Positions 24,752 to 35,155 of a DNA stretch of 64,000 bases are shown piece after piece (position 1 is the stretch's first letter; every line of letters starts with the position of its first letter). The notes beneath the pieces were generated by a model, which was given only the letters and a program-made list of their open reading frames with translations, did not search any database and had not been told where the DNA came from. The stretch covers positions 1,922,001 through 1,986,000 of the forward strand of contig BCHX01000007.1 in NCBI GenBank assembly GCA_001599755.1, given 5' to 3'. The translations under genes and the position numbers were made by a program. Origin of the DNA: Gliomastix tumulicola. Lineage: Eukaryota > Ascomycota > Sordariomycetes > Hypocreales > Bionectriaceae.

Positions 24752-25315
24752 AGAAAAGAGAAGAGTTAGTAATGGGTGGTTACGTGATTTCAGGCTTGGA
24801 TGTTGGCAGCGCCGCTATTTGCTCGGGTCTTAGCAAGGATGAAAAAACGGCGCGAGGAATCCGAGCCGACGAATGATTGATGACTGGACGAAATGAATTA
24901 AATGCGGGCGGCGATTCTTATTGCTGTTTTGGGAAGGGGCAGGACTTAGGAATTACTGCAATTGTACTCGCTCTTCAATCGCGATTGTGGGGTTAAGAAC
25001 TTCCGATCTGACATTTGAAATCAGCTTTCCCAGTTCTTTGATGAACTTCACCAACATCACCATATCCTGGCTCTCGCAACCCTGCTCGGACCCTTGCTCG
25101 CACTTGTAGATTGACATGGAGCGAGATGGAAGGGCGGCTTACGAGCGACAGGGCTGCTGGCGTCATGCCTGTAGGGCTGAGCGCGAGGGCGCGAGAAGAT
25201 GGTGTTGGTCGTGACTATAAAGGACGGTGATACCTCACTCGACATAGGGGTCTATCATCATCAACAGCAATCAGCATCACAGCCAGCCTTGCAAGCAGCA
25301 TACACAGCATCAGCC
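24752..25315. other. Intergenic region upstream of the lipase-like gene
   Basis: No gene is supported. The TATA box of the next gene lies at 25215 and its 5' leader is CA-rich (CATCATCAACAGCAATCAGCATCACAG type). Confidence 0.45.
25215..25222 (+). promoter_or_regulatory. TATA box of the secreted lipase-like gene
   Basis: CTATAAAG lies about 95 bases upstream of the ATG at 25316. An in-frame GTG/ATG region further upstream (25199) is the 5' leader rather than coding, because the signal peptide starts at 25316. Confidence 0.6.
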
Positions 25316-26794
25316 ATGCTCTCGCACACTCTCGCCCTCCTCGCCGCCTCGGCGTCCCTCTCCTCCCTGGTCAGCGCCCAGGCACCAGCCCCAGCTGCCA
25401 TCCAGTCCACGGGCTTCAACTCCTCCTTCTCGCTGTCTCCAGCGCAGATCGCCGACGCCCAGCTGAGCGACGAGCTTGCTGCAACCGTCGAGATCATCGT
25501 CAACTTCGACCGCTCGCAGTACGCCCACGGTGGCGTCCGCCAGGATGACTTCTACAACATCCCGCCCCTGACCAACGACACTCACCTCAAGCCGGGCCAG
25601 CTCCTCAAAGTCCAGGCTGTCACCGAACCCACGGCCTTTGCCATCCCGCCGTCCACCGCCCTCTCGCGCATCCTGTACACGTCGCAGACTCTGAACGGCA
25701 CTGTCGTCCCCGCGTCCGCCTTCATCCTCTGGCCCTTCGCCCCGCGCTCCTTCGGGGGCAGTGACGCTGCTCCCGTTGTCCTTTGGGGTCACGCCACTTC
25801 AGGCGCCTTCGCAGACTGGGCTCCCTCCGCTCACCGCGCTCTCTGGCACGCCAACGCTGCGCCCTTCACCCTCGCGCAGGCCGGCTACGTTGTCATCGCG
25901 CCTGACTACGCCGGCCTTGGTGTTGACACCACCTGGGACGGATCCGAGATCTACCACGCCTACCTCAACTCTCCCGTCGGCGCCGCCAACACCCTTGATG
26001 CCTTCCGTGCCTCCCACTCCGCGTTCCCGGGCAAGCTGACAGACGAGTACGTCGTGGCCGGCCACAGTCAGGGCGGCGGCATCGCGTGGGCCGTCGCCGA
26101 AGCCCTCGTCTCCGTCCCCCGCTTCGCCGATCTCGCCGATGGCTTCCTCGGCGCCGTAGCCGGCAGCCCGACAACCCGCGCCTTCACCGCTCTCCCTGGC
26201 TTCGTCGCCCCCTGGGTCGGCCAGTTCCTGCACAACGTCTTCCCGGACTTCGACATCGCCAGCTGGCTCACACCCCTGGGCGTCGCCCGTCTGAACCTCT
26301 TCAAGGCGCTCCAGGGCGGCATCAGCCTCTCGCAGCAGCTCTTCCTCACCGAGGGCGACTTCATCCAGCCCGACTACGCCGCGTCCACGTACCACGCCGC
26401 CGCCTACGCCAACCTCTCCGACGTCGGCGTCCGGCGCTTCCAGGGCCCCTTGCTCGTCATCCAGGGCACCGACGACTTCATCGTCTCGTACGACGTCACC
26501 AAGGCCACCGTCGAGGCCACGTGGGAGTTCCTCGAGCAGAGTAGTGAGGAAGCGGATCTCGAGTTCGTGGTTGTCCACGGCATGGGTCACGGCCCTGCGC
26601 TCGAGGCCACGCGGTGGCAGTGGCTGCACTGGATCCAGGAGCGCTTCGAGGGGAAGCCTGTGCCTGTGCGCGGCGCTGTGCGGACGGAGTGGGAGAGTTT
26701 CCTGCCGGTCGAGGGGTACCAGACTGTTGGGACTTCGTTCCCTCAATGGGCCGGGGCGCCGGAGTATACTTATGAGCTGCCTCTGGGTCTGTAA
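25316..26794 (+). CDS. Secreted lipase-like alpha/beta hydrolase (secretory lipase family)
   Basis: Single-exon gene, 492 aa. The start is the ATG that opens a clear signal peptide (residues 1-21, ending SLVSA before QAPAP). The fold resembles fungal secretory lipases: VLWGHATSG, then VVIAPDYAGLG, then the nucleophile elbow GHSQGG with Ser251. A candidate acid is Asp386 in GTDDFIV and a candidate histidine is His425 in HGMGHGP, so the triad looks intact and in order. It probably hydrolyses lipid or other esters outside the cell, by family. Several NxS/T sequons suit secretion. The mature N-terminus shares STGFNSSF with the gene cut at the left edge, so the two are likely paralogues. It is TATA-driven. 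Confidence 0.87.
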   Translation: MLSHTLALLAASASLSSLVSAQAPAPAAIQSTGFNSSFSLSPAQIADAQLSDELAATVEIIVNFDRSQYAHGGVRQDDFYNIPPLTNDTHLKPGQLLKVQAVTEPTAFAIPPSTALSRILYTSQTLNGTVVPASAFILWPFAPRSFGGSDAAPVVLWGHATSGAFADWAPSAHRALWHANAAPFTLAQAGYVVIAPDYAGLGVDTTWDGSEIYHAYLNSPVGAANTLDAFRASHSAFPGKLTDEYVVAGHSQGGGIAWAVAEALVSVPRFADLADGFLGAVAGSPTTRAFTALPGFVAPWVGQFLHNVFPDFDIASWLTPLGVARLNLFKALQGGISLSQQLFLTEGDFIQPDYAASTYHAAAYANLSDVGVRRFQGPLLVIQGTDDFIVSYDVTKATVEATWEFLEQSSEEADLEFVVVHGMGHGPALEATRWQWLHWIQERFEGKPVPVRGAVRTEWESFLPVEGYQTVGTSFPQWAGAPEYTYELPLGL

Positions 26795-27018
26795 GTGAGG
26801 AATGGGACAGGGCTTTGGAAACGGTAATTTGGATTGGATAGAACTTTTTGTATAGGATATGCCATAATTTGTTAAGAGAAAAAATTTCAATGAATAGTCA
26901 AGATCAAAACACCTAAGACGATGTGATGTAACCCATGTGTCAAAAGACGGCACGTAAACAGGAACAAACAGCATAACATTCATTAGAAAAATCCGACTTG
27001 CGAGGCAGCGGGCAGCAA

Positions 27019-28532
27019 TCACCCCTCGTCCATATCCATGTTGTCCCGCCTACTCCTCTTCCCCCTGTTGCCGTGCATCGTGCTCCCACGGTTCCCCTTC
27101 TGGTCCTGCAGATTGCGCATCTCGCCCTTGGCGATCCGCTGCGCCTCCTCGACCCGCGCCTGGAACGTCATGACCTCCTCCTTCTCCGAGGGGAACTCCT
27201 CGAGCTTCTTGCCCAGCGCGGCCTCGATCCGCTGGTAGAGCTCAAGGTCGTACTGCGTGATGAGGCTGAGCGCGATGCCGGACTTGCCCGCGCGGGCCGT
27301 GCGTCCCACGCGGTGGATGTACGTCTTGGAGTCCTGCGGCAGGTCGTAGTTGAGCACGAAGTCGACGCTGGGGATATCCAGACCGCGGGCGGCGACGTCG
27401 GTGGCCACGAGGATGTTGCGCGCGCCGGATTTGAACTTGTTGAGCGCGCCGAGCCGTGCCGTCTGCGACAGCTGCCCGTGCAGCGGGATGGCGCCGAAGC
27501 CGAGGGTGCGCAGCAGGATGGCCGTGCGCTGCGCCTCGTACACGGTGCGCGTGAAGATGATGACGGACTGGCCGGCGAACTCGTTGATGAGGTAGATGAG
27601 GTACGTGTCCTTGCGGTGGTGCGGGATGAACATGTAGTGCTGCAGCAGCGTCGACACGGTCTGGTACTTGTTGGAGCTGACGCTGACGCGCACGGGGTCG
27701 CGCAGGCTCGCGCGCTGCAGGCTCTCGACGCGGGAGCTCATGGTCGCGGAGAAGAGGAACGTGCGGCGCTCGCGGGGCACGAACTTGAGGATCTTGTCGA
27801 TGCTGGGGCCGAAGTCCATGTCTAGCAGCCGGTCGGCCTCGTCCATGACCAGGTACCGTAGCGTCCGCAGCGAGAAGCCCTTGGTCTTCTCGAGGTGGTC
27901 GACCAGCCGGCCGGGCGTCGCCACGATGACGTGCGGCTTCTTGGAGAGCGCGATGGCCTGGGGCACCATGTCGAGACCGCCCACGATGACGGCGCAGCGC
28001 AGGGAGATTAGGGAGCCGAGGGCCTCGAAGGCCTGGCCGATCTGGGTGGCCAGCTCGCGGGTCGGTGCGAGCACGAGGCCGAAGAGCGGCTGGGGCTTGT
28101 CGAGGAGGGCTTGGAGCATGGGGAGGGCGAAGGCAGCCGTCTTTCCGCTACCCGTCTCGGCGAGGCCGATGATGTCGCGGTCCTGGAGGGCGACGGGGAT
28201 GGACTTTTCCTGGATCGGGGTCGGGTGCTTGTAGTTGAGTGCCTCGCATGCCTCGCATAGTGAGTCCACTACGCCCTGAGAAGATGTTAGCTGGCTTGGG
28301 TGTCAATTGCAGCATCATAATAGAGAAATACCAGGTCTGCAAAAGTCTTGGGCGTCTCGGGCTCGGCCGACTTGTCCTCGGAGGGCACATCCAGAGTAGC
28401 GGACTCCTCCTCCGAGGCCGACTCGTCCTCCTCTGATGCTGCCGGCTTGGCGGGTCTCTTGGGCTCTTTGACCGGAGCCCTCTGTCGCTCAGAGGCTCCA
28501 GCCGTCAGTTTTCTTCTTTTCACGTCGCTCAT
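27019..28532 (-). CDS. RRP3: ATP-dependent DEAD-box RNA helicase RRP3
   Basis: Nucleolar helicase needed for 18S rRNA maturation and 40S subunit assembly, by orthology to yeast Rrp3/human DDX47. Exons 28532-28332 and 28275-27019, with a 56-nt intron, give 485 aa. A Lys/Glu/Ser-rich N-terminus of about 60 residues precedes TFADLGVVDSLCEACE. Helicase motifs appear in order: Q-motif PTPIQEKSIP, motif I AETGSGKT, Ia PTRELA, Ib TPGR, II DEAD, III SAT, IV IIFT, V ATDVAARGLDIP and VI HRVGRTAR. The C-terminus is basic and ends in MDMDEG. The acidic N-terminal exon and the LCEACEALNYK string favour RRP3 over other DEAD-box members. It is divergently arranged with SSF1, 318 bases apart. Confidence 0.93.
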
Positions 28533-28850
28533 TGTGCAGGATCTGGCGGGGTGGGAGGTGACAGTCGAAGAGAAGAGGGAGACGAAGTGACGATGCTAAT
28601 AAATCGCCCGCCAGACAAAATTTCAGTGGGGGTTTCTTATCGGTGGGCGGGTGCGTCTGCCCTAAGCCCAATAAGGTTTATCGTTGGTCCCTCTCTCAAC
28701 TTTTTTTCAAGACTTCAGAAAGCATCACCAGTTTTTCTTAGTATTAGTTTTCTGCATCCCATACCGCACATCTGATCTCGAATTGCGTCTCCTCACGACC
28801 AGATTCCCGATCACAACCCCTTCAATCCACATCCTACAGATTCCCCCAAA
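28533..28850. promoter_or_regulatory. Bidirectional promoter of RRP3 and SSF1
   Basis: Only 318 bases separate two divergent ribosome-biogenesis genes. An AAAATTTC core at 28617-28624 (GACAAAATTTCAG) resembles the RRPE element found upstream of ribosome-biogenesis genes in yeasts. No good PAC (GATGAG) site is seen. The SSF1 side has a T-run at 28702-28708 and a C/T-rich leader. Confidence 0.5.
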
Positions 28851-30287
28851 ATGGCCCGCAAACGAGTGAAGAAGCGCACGCACGTCGGCGCCAACAACCC
28901 GGACAACGCCACGGCCGGCCACGCCTCGGCCCGCGACCCCAAGTCCATGGTCATCCGCATCGGCGCCGGCGCCGTCGGCCCCAGCATCAGCCAGCTCGCC
29001 GCCGACGTGCGCAAGGTCATGGAGCCGGGCACGGCGAGCCGCCTGCGCGAGCGCCGCGCCAACCGGCTGCGCGACTACGCCGTCATGTGCGGCCCCCTGG
29101 GCGTCACGCACATGCTGCTGTTCTCGCGGTCCGAGAGCGGGAACGCGAACCTCAGGGTCGCCGCGGCGCCGAGGGGCCCGACGCTGAATTTTCGGATTGA
29201 GAAGTACTCGCTGGCCAAGGACGTGCAGAGGGCGCAGAGGCATCCGAGGGGCGGGGGGAAGGAGTTCCTCACGCCGCCGTTGGTACGTTTGACATGATGC
29301 TGTTGTTGAAAAAAAGGCAAGAAAGGACTGACACCTGTCTTTTAGCTCGTCATGAACAACCTCTCCCTCCCCGACAGCGACGCCAAATCCAAGGTCCCGA
29401 AACACCTCGAATCCCTCGCCACCACCGTCTTCCAGTCCCTCATCCCGCCCATCAACCCGCAAGCCACGCCCCTCAAGTCGATCCGCCGCGTCCTGCTCAT
29501 CAACCGCGAGCACTCGGCCGACGAGGACGAGGACGAGGACGGCTCCTTCGTCATCAACTTCCGGCACTACGCCATCACGACGCGGTCGACGGGCGTGTCC
29601 AAGGCGCTGCGGCGCATCAACGCCTCGGAGCAGTTCATGTCCACCAAGACGAGCCGGAAGAGTAAAGTGCCGAACCTGGGGAAGCTGGATGATATCGCGG
29701 ACTATATGATGGGTGTAGAGGGCGGGGACGGGTACGTGACGGATGCGACGAGCGGGAGTGAACTGGATACGGACGCTGAGGTCGAGGTGCTGGATTCGGC
29801 GCCGAGAAAGGTCATGTCCGCACGATTAAGGCAGGAAGCGGCTACCGCGGCCGAGGAAGAGACGGGCGAAAGCGGTCAGGTTGAACGTCGTGCCGTCAAG
29901 ATGGTCGAGCTCGGTCCGAGAATGCGGCTCCGACTGACAAAGGTCGAGGAGGGGCTGTGCTCAGGCAAGGTCATGTGGCACGAGTACGTGGAGAAGTCAC
30001 CGGCCGAGATCAGGGAGCTCGAGAAGCGGTGGGAGAAGAGGCGACAAGAGAAAGAAGCCAGGAGAAAGGAGCAGAAGGCCAACGTCGAGAAGAAGCGGTC
30101 ATCCAAAGCAGCTAAGAAGGGCACCAAGGGCGATGACGAGGACGAGGATATGGACTACAGTGATATTGACTTTGACGAGTTTGATAGCGAAGGCCTCGAG
30201 GGAGACGCCGAGTATCAGGTTAACGAGAAGATGGAGCAGGACGGGGAGTGGGAGGACGAGGAAGAGGAGATTGCGGGCAGGCGGTGA
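28851..30287 (+). CDS. SSF1: Brix-domain ribosome biogenesis factor Ssf1/Ppan
   Basis: Nucleolar Brix-domain protein that binds pre-60S particles and is needed for 27S pre-rRNA processing, by orthology to yeast Ssf1/2 and Peter Pan. Exons 28851-29282 and 29346-30287 give 457 aa. It opens with the typical MARKRVKKRTH. The Brix region runs through KSMVIRIG, LRDYAVMCGPLGVTHMLLFS, RGPTLNFRIEKYSLAKDV and VFQSLIPPINPQATPLKSIRRVLLI, then FRHYAITTRSTGVSKALRRI. A later conserved string is KMVELGPRMRLRLTKVEEGLCSGKVMWHEYV. The C-terminus alternates a Lys/Arg/Glu coil with a very acidic tail, as in the family. It shares a promoter region with RRP3. Confidence 0.94.
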
Positions 30288-30567
30288 ACCATCTATCCGC
30301 CATGGGTTATGTCGAATAACAGTTGAATATCATAATGATCTGCTCATCCAAAAACCAACACCAAATCTCAACTGTCGTGATATATCCCACCAATCCTTGT
30401 GGTACTTTGGTCGATTTAGACCCTGCGAGGGTGCAGGTTAAGTGAGGCGGCTGCCTTGTCTCCAATCCATTAGCTGACAACCTCCAATTCCTTGCCTAAG
30501 TATTCATTTCTCACCTGTGCACATCTTCACCTTTTCACCTCACACGTGCAGAAATCACCAATCAACC

Positions 30568-31981
30568 ATGTCCGCAGCTTGGAAACGCCCAGCCAGGCTC
30601 GCTGGCCTCGCCACGGCCGGCCTCATCAGCTACCAATGCACCCTCGTCTTCCTCGATCACCGCCGCCAGAGGATCAGCCAGATCGTGCCCAGCATCCCCA
30701 GCGTGCAGGATGTGAGCGCCGTGAGCGTGCGTTCGCCCGTCGCGGTGCTCGATCACGCGGCGGCCAACGCCAAATTGCGTCAGGAGGCACGCTCTTTTTT
30801 CTTTGAGAGCAACGGAGGGGCCAAGGGCAGGGTTGATCTCGTGCGTCTGCCGAGTAACAATCCCATTGAGGATGAATGGGCTCTGGCCGTGGGCAAGGGC
30901 GTTGGCGATGCGAAGGGCACGCTATACGCGGGCGTGTATGACGGTCACGCGTAAGTTTTAGCATTTCATGCTGTTAAAATCTATGTCGTCTTTCTAATGC
31001 GTACTCTGCAGAGGCTGGGCCACTTCGGCTGTCCTGAAGGAGGCCCTCATCCCATACGTCTCATCCTCGCTTAGCAAGCTCTCCCAGTCCACCCACGCAG
31101 ACGCCATCAACGCAGCCATCAAGCGCGCCTTCGTCCAGCTCGACGACCGCATTCTCAACACCGCCGAGGAAGCTATTCGGAACTACCCGCAGGCGTCCGC
31201 AGAGGGTCTCGCCGCCCTCGCACCAGCAGCGGCTGGCTCCTGCGCCCTTCTGACTATTTACGACCCGTTATCCTCCACCCTCCGCACCGCCGTCGCGGGT
31301 GACTCTCGCGCTGTCCTAGGCTCGTGGTCCGCAGACACCAAATCACACACGGCCAAGCCACTCAGTGAAGACCAGACGGGCTTCAACGAGGCCGAGGTAG
31401 AGCGTCTGTCCAATCTGCACCCGGGCGAGGATAAAATCATCGACCCGGCAAGCGGACGGCTCCTCGGCATGGCCATCACCAGAGCCTTCGGCGACCACCG
31501 GTGGAAATGGCCGCTGGATCTCGTCCAAAAGGCCAAGAAGGAATTTTTCGCCACCTCCCCGCGACCGCTCTATGCCACGCCGCCGTACATGACCGCCGAG
31601 CCCGAGGTCACCACGACGCAGGTTCGCACCGACGACTTCGCCATCCTCGCCTCCGACGGCCTGTGGGATCACATCTCCAGCGAGGACGCCGTGTCCTGCG
31701 TCTCAACCTGGCTCGCCGAGGCGCGCGGGCAGAAGGCCGCGGTCAAGGACGCGAGTTCGACAAGCCTGGTGCTCGACAAGGAGGACTGGCTGAGCTGGAG
31801 GGTCACCAAGGACGACTTCATCTTCGAGGACGGGGACAACGCGGCCGTGTGCCTGGTGAAGAATGCGTTCGGCGGGCGCAGGCGGGAGCTGTTCCGGGGT
31901 GCCATGACGTCGCGGGATCCGTTGAGTCGGTATGTGAGGGACGATGTCACCGTCCTAGTGATTTTCTTCAACAAGCCTTAG
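30568..31981 (+). CDS. PP2C-type Ser/Thr phosphatase, mitochondrial PDP/PTC5-like
   Basis: Metal-dependent protein phosphatase of the PP2C family. Exons 30568-30950 and 31012-31981 give 450 aa; the intron splits the DGHA|GW metal-binding motif. The N-terminus has several Arg/Lys residues and then a hydrophobic stretch (LAGLATAGLISYQCTLVFL), consistent with a mitochondrial presequence or membrane anchor. Other motifs are GSCALLTIYD, AVAGDSRAVLG, GMAITRAFGD, LASDGLWDHIS and, near the end, RDDVTVLVIFF. The residue order fits pyruvate-dehydrogenase phosphatase-like PTC5/PTC6 relatives with the inserted loops of that subgroup. That subgroup call is by resemblance; PP2C itself is clear. The gene ends 40 bases from the convergent GNAT gene. 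Confidence 0.88.
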
Positions 31982-32021
31982 ACAAGCGCCGGTGTGAATA
32001 GAGAGCCGTTCCATCCCCTGC

Positions 32022-32784
32022 TTAGTTTCGTAGCTCCTCACTCTTCGCCGCTTCCACCCTGAGCAACATCGAGTGATGCGGATATCCAAAAACGTATAAT
32101 TCGTTGGCGACCTTGAACCCAACGGCCTCGTACAGTGGCCGTCCGGCAGCCGTCGCAACAAGGTAGCAGCTATGCGCAGCGTCTCCCCCAGCTGCAGCCC
32201 TCGAGGCTATGTACGCCGTCCCAGCTTGCAGGAGTTTCTTTCCAATGCCACGGCGTTGATGCTTAGGGTCAACGCCCAGATAATCGAGATCTATGCTAGG
32301 TCAGCCAAATCTCTTCCCCAACCCAAGTTCAAAAGAATCACGCACTCCAAGTCTTGGTCTCCTCTCCCCCAATGACGACCTTGGCATCCTGGTCAATCAC
32401 CCTCCTCAACTCCAGGAACGCATCCTGGTCAACCCCAGCCGGTGCCGGATCAGGAGCCCAATGCTTCAGCCGCTCCAGCTCCGAGTCGCCTCCCAACCCC
32501 TCCGGTGCCTCCCACCACGAGAATCCCACTACCTCGTCACCGTCGACCGCCAGCAGGATGATTGACCCGTCCTTCAGCCCGTGGAAGGCCTTCATGGCCG
32601 CCGACTTCCTGGCCAACCGCCAAGGGAACGCTGCGTCGCCAATGTCTGAGAACTCTTGGGGCTGGAGGTGCGGCGGAAAGATGTTGCGAGATATGGCATC
32701 AGTGGAAGGGTGGAAGGCGGCCGTACCAACTCGTGCGATGGCAGGGAGGTCGGCCTCGACGGCCTCGCGGACTTGAATAGCCAT
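32022..32784 (-). CDS. GNAT-family N-acetyltransferase
   Basis: Transfers an acetyl group from acetyl-CoA to an unknown amine. Exons 32784-32346 and 32290-32022 give 235 aa, joined in phase across a 55-nt intron. The second exon is not obvious from open frames alone, but carries the key acetyl-CoA motif A: LDYLGVDPKHQRRGIGKKLL. It continues to LVATAAGRPLYEAVGFKV, the usual motif B and beta-6/7 region. I chose the ATG at 32784 (MAIQVREAVEADLPAIARVG) because GNAT domains usually begin directly with such a strand; an in-frame ATG lies 13 codons upstream. The closest look is to fungal small-molecule or peptide acetyltransferases; the substrate is not readable. Confidence 0.85.
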
Positions 32785-33485
32785 CGTGGCAGGCGTCGAC
32801 TGTGAGCTGTGTGACTTGGTCAATTGGAGCCCAGGGTGACATTCGAGAAACGACAGAGAAGGATGTGGTGGCCCCCATCGCTCTTTATGTCATACTGGCC
32901 CTTCATCTATATACCCACCTGAAATGCTGAGAGAAGCTATAAGGCGCGCCTGACGGTGCCACTAGTACGAGTCGAGGAGGTATCGGGGCAGAGATGGATG
33001 CGATGATGCACCGTCGGAGCTCCACCTCCTTTTCAGACGGGATCCTTTGTCGTGACCCTTCGCCACGAGCCCACCGAGAGCCAAGAAGCGAGAGAGGCGT
33101 TCCAAGATGAATCGCGTGGAAATTTGACATGCTGTATATATATAGTCGCTCTAATAAAAAACAACAACGTGCGCCATTCTCCAAGGCTTCATCCTTCACC
33201 CGTCAGACGGGTCGAGGACGCGACACCGGAGCCAGTCTTCAATTGTGAGGAAGTCGAGGACGAGGCTCTGGTACGGCCGAGTGTCCTCTCAAGACGCGGG
33301 TATCCAAAAAATGTATGCCCCTTTTCGATCGCTTGCCGGAAGGGGCAGGGAATCGTAATTATCCAAAATCAACCCAAAAAATCCAGCTTCTTTCCAAATA
33401 TGTCCAGATCAGAAATTCCACCGAGCACCCGCTCCCAAACTCATTCTTCTTCTCGTCTCATCGAAGTCATGTCCACCATCATTGC
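32785..33485. other. Intergenic region
   Basis: This lies between the 5' end of the GNAT gene and the 3' end of the glycosyltransferase gene, both on the minus strand. It contains TATATATATA at about 33134-33143 (350 bases upstream of GNAT), which could be a distant promoter element or simple A/T sequence. No gene is supported. Confidence 0.4.
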
Positions 33486-35155
33486 TTATGACCTCTTGAC
33501 GACGTTGACCCCGTTGTTGTTGATCTCGTCAAGTAGAGCGCGAGCCGCAATGTCAGCACCATCGCCGTTCTTGTCGGCAATGGCAGCTAGCTGCGCCGCC
33601 TTCTCCTTCATGGCGGCCGCGTTAGCCCCCAGCACCACCTCCTGAAGCTCATAGCTGAGCTCGTCGGCCTTCCACGAAGGCTTGGCCTTGGTGCTACCAC
33701 AGCGGCCGATGCCGAGGAACTCAACGCGGTTGGCGAAGTCGTAGCAGTCAGTCCATCCAGGGAGGATCACCTGGGGAACACCAGCTCTGAGGTTCACGTT
33801 AGCCTTAGTCGCGAGGAAGCATATAGGGGCATCTTACTTGAGAGCCTCGTGGAACGAGTTGGAGCCACCGTGGTGCACCTGGCAGACGACATGGCCTGAG
33901 TTCAGCAGAGAGACGGGCTCTGCCTTGAGCCAGTTGACAGTTCTGACTTGGTCCTCCTCGATCTCCCTGCCGAGAATCTCGTAGACCCGGGAGCCAGCCT
34001 CGTGGCTCCATTCGCCGTACTTGCGTAGCTTCCAGATGACCTGGATGCGCGGGCCCTCGGGGTTCTTCGCGGCATAGGCGTCGATCAGCTGCTTGAGAGC
34101 GAGGGCAAGCTCGACACCCTGAGGCTCCTCGATATGGCAGATAGAACCGAGGTTGATGTACACGGTGGGACCCTTCTTCACCCACTCCAGCAGCTCGGGG
34201 TCGGACTCAGACAGGGGCGGGGCGTGGCGGAGGATGGGGCCGCAAGGGATGAGATGGTCGGGCTTCACGAGGGGGAAGTCGAACTCGGGCAAACTCCCGA
34301 CAAGGATCTTGAGACCGGCATGGGGCCTGTTGACGATCTTGAGCGTGGTGACAAGGTCGGCACCAGTGTTCTCCTTGAGGTACTTCTCCGTCGCCTTGCG
34401 ACTATCATCCTTGAGGTAGTGAGAGATGGCGTACATGACATAGAACATGTTGAACGGCCAGTAGTACCAGGGAACAGGGTACTGGAAGCCAGAGAAAATA
34501 CTGTGAAGCTCATTAGCACAGTTGCGATCGACGAAGCATCAAACGAAGGCCTAACTCACCCAGGCAGCTTCATCCTGGTGACCTTGGTCTGGACAGACAT
34601 GGAGAAGTCCTTGCAAGTATTCGGGCTCAGGCAAATATACGGAAGGCCGAGCTTGGTCAGCGCCGTGAGGCCGGGCGTGAAAAGGCAGTCCAGGACGATA
34701 AGATCAGGCTTCACATCCTCGAGGATAGCGACAATGGAGTTATAAATCTCGACGATCTGAGGGCCGGAGTAAGGAATGAGAACGTAGACGGTGTCGCGGA
34801 TAGCAGCCATGGTGTTGGTGGTGGTCAGTGGGCTGGCGAGGTAGGACAGAGGAAGGTACTCCTTCTTGCGGGGGATGTCGAGACGCTCAAAGTGGTGGTT
34901 GAGACCCTCGGCCATGGACATGCCCTGGACCTCTTGATAGACGATGGGCCTGGCGCTGGGGTTGGTCTTGACGATGTGCTCATTGGCCTCGGCAACGAAT
35001 TTGTCGAAACCCTTGAAGGTCGCAAAGTGAACCTCGACGGACGGGTCGGTCGTGGCGAGGGCGTGCGCCGTGGCGAGGAAGCAGTTGGACTGACCATGGT
35101 CCTTGTTGGTGAGCATGAGGACCTTCTTGGGTCCGGCGCTCGCGTTGTCTGCCAT
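33486..35155 (-). CDS. UDP-glycosyltransferase, GT1 family
   Basis: Likely transfers a sugar from a UDP-sugar to a small lipophilic acceptor. Exons 35155-34560, 34500-33838 and 33786-33486 give 519 aa, all in phase. The N-terminal half opens with KKVLMLTNKDHGQSNCFLAT and holds DLIVLDCLFTPGLTAL. The C-terminal donor domain has GPTVYINLGSI, then VNWLKAEPVSLLNSG and the signature segment HHGGSNSFHEALKAGVPQVILPGWTD across the last intron, then NRVEFLGIG. The QTDN/HCGWNS-like box is thus the fungal variant (HHGGSNS...GWTDCYDFANR). No signal peptide or C-terminal membrane segment is seen, so it is probably cytosolic. It could act in detoxification or glycolipid or secondary-metabolite tailoring; no biosynthetic cluster surrounds it. 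Confidence 0.88.

Noticed and set aside
33131..33146. TATATATATA as the promoter of the GNAT gene
   Set aside because: It lies about 350 bases upstream of the start codon, much farther than the other TATA boxes here, and may be simple A/T sequence.
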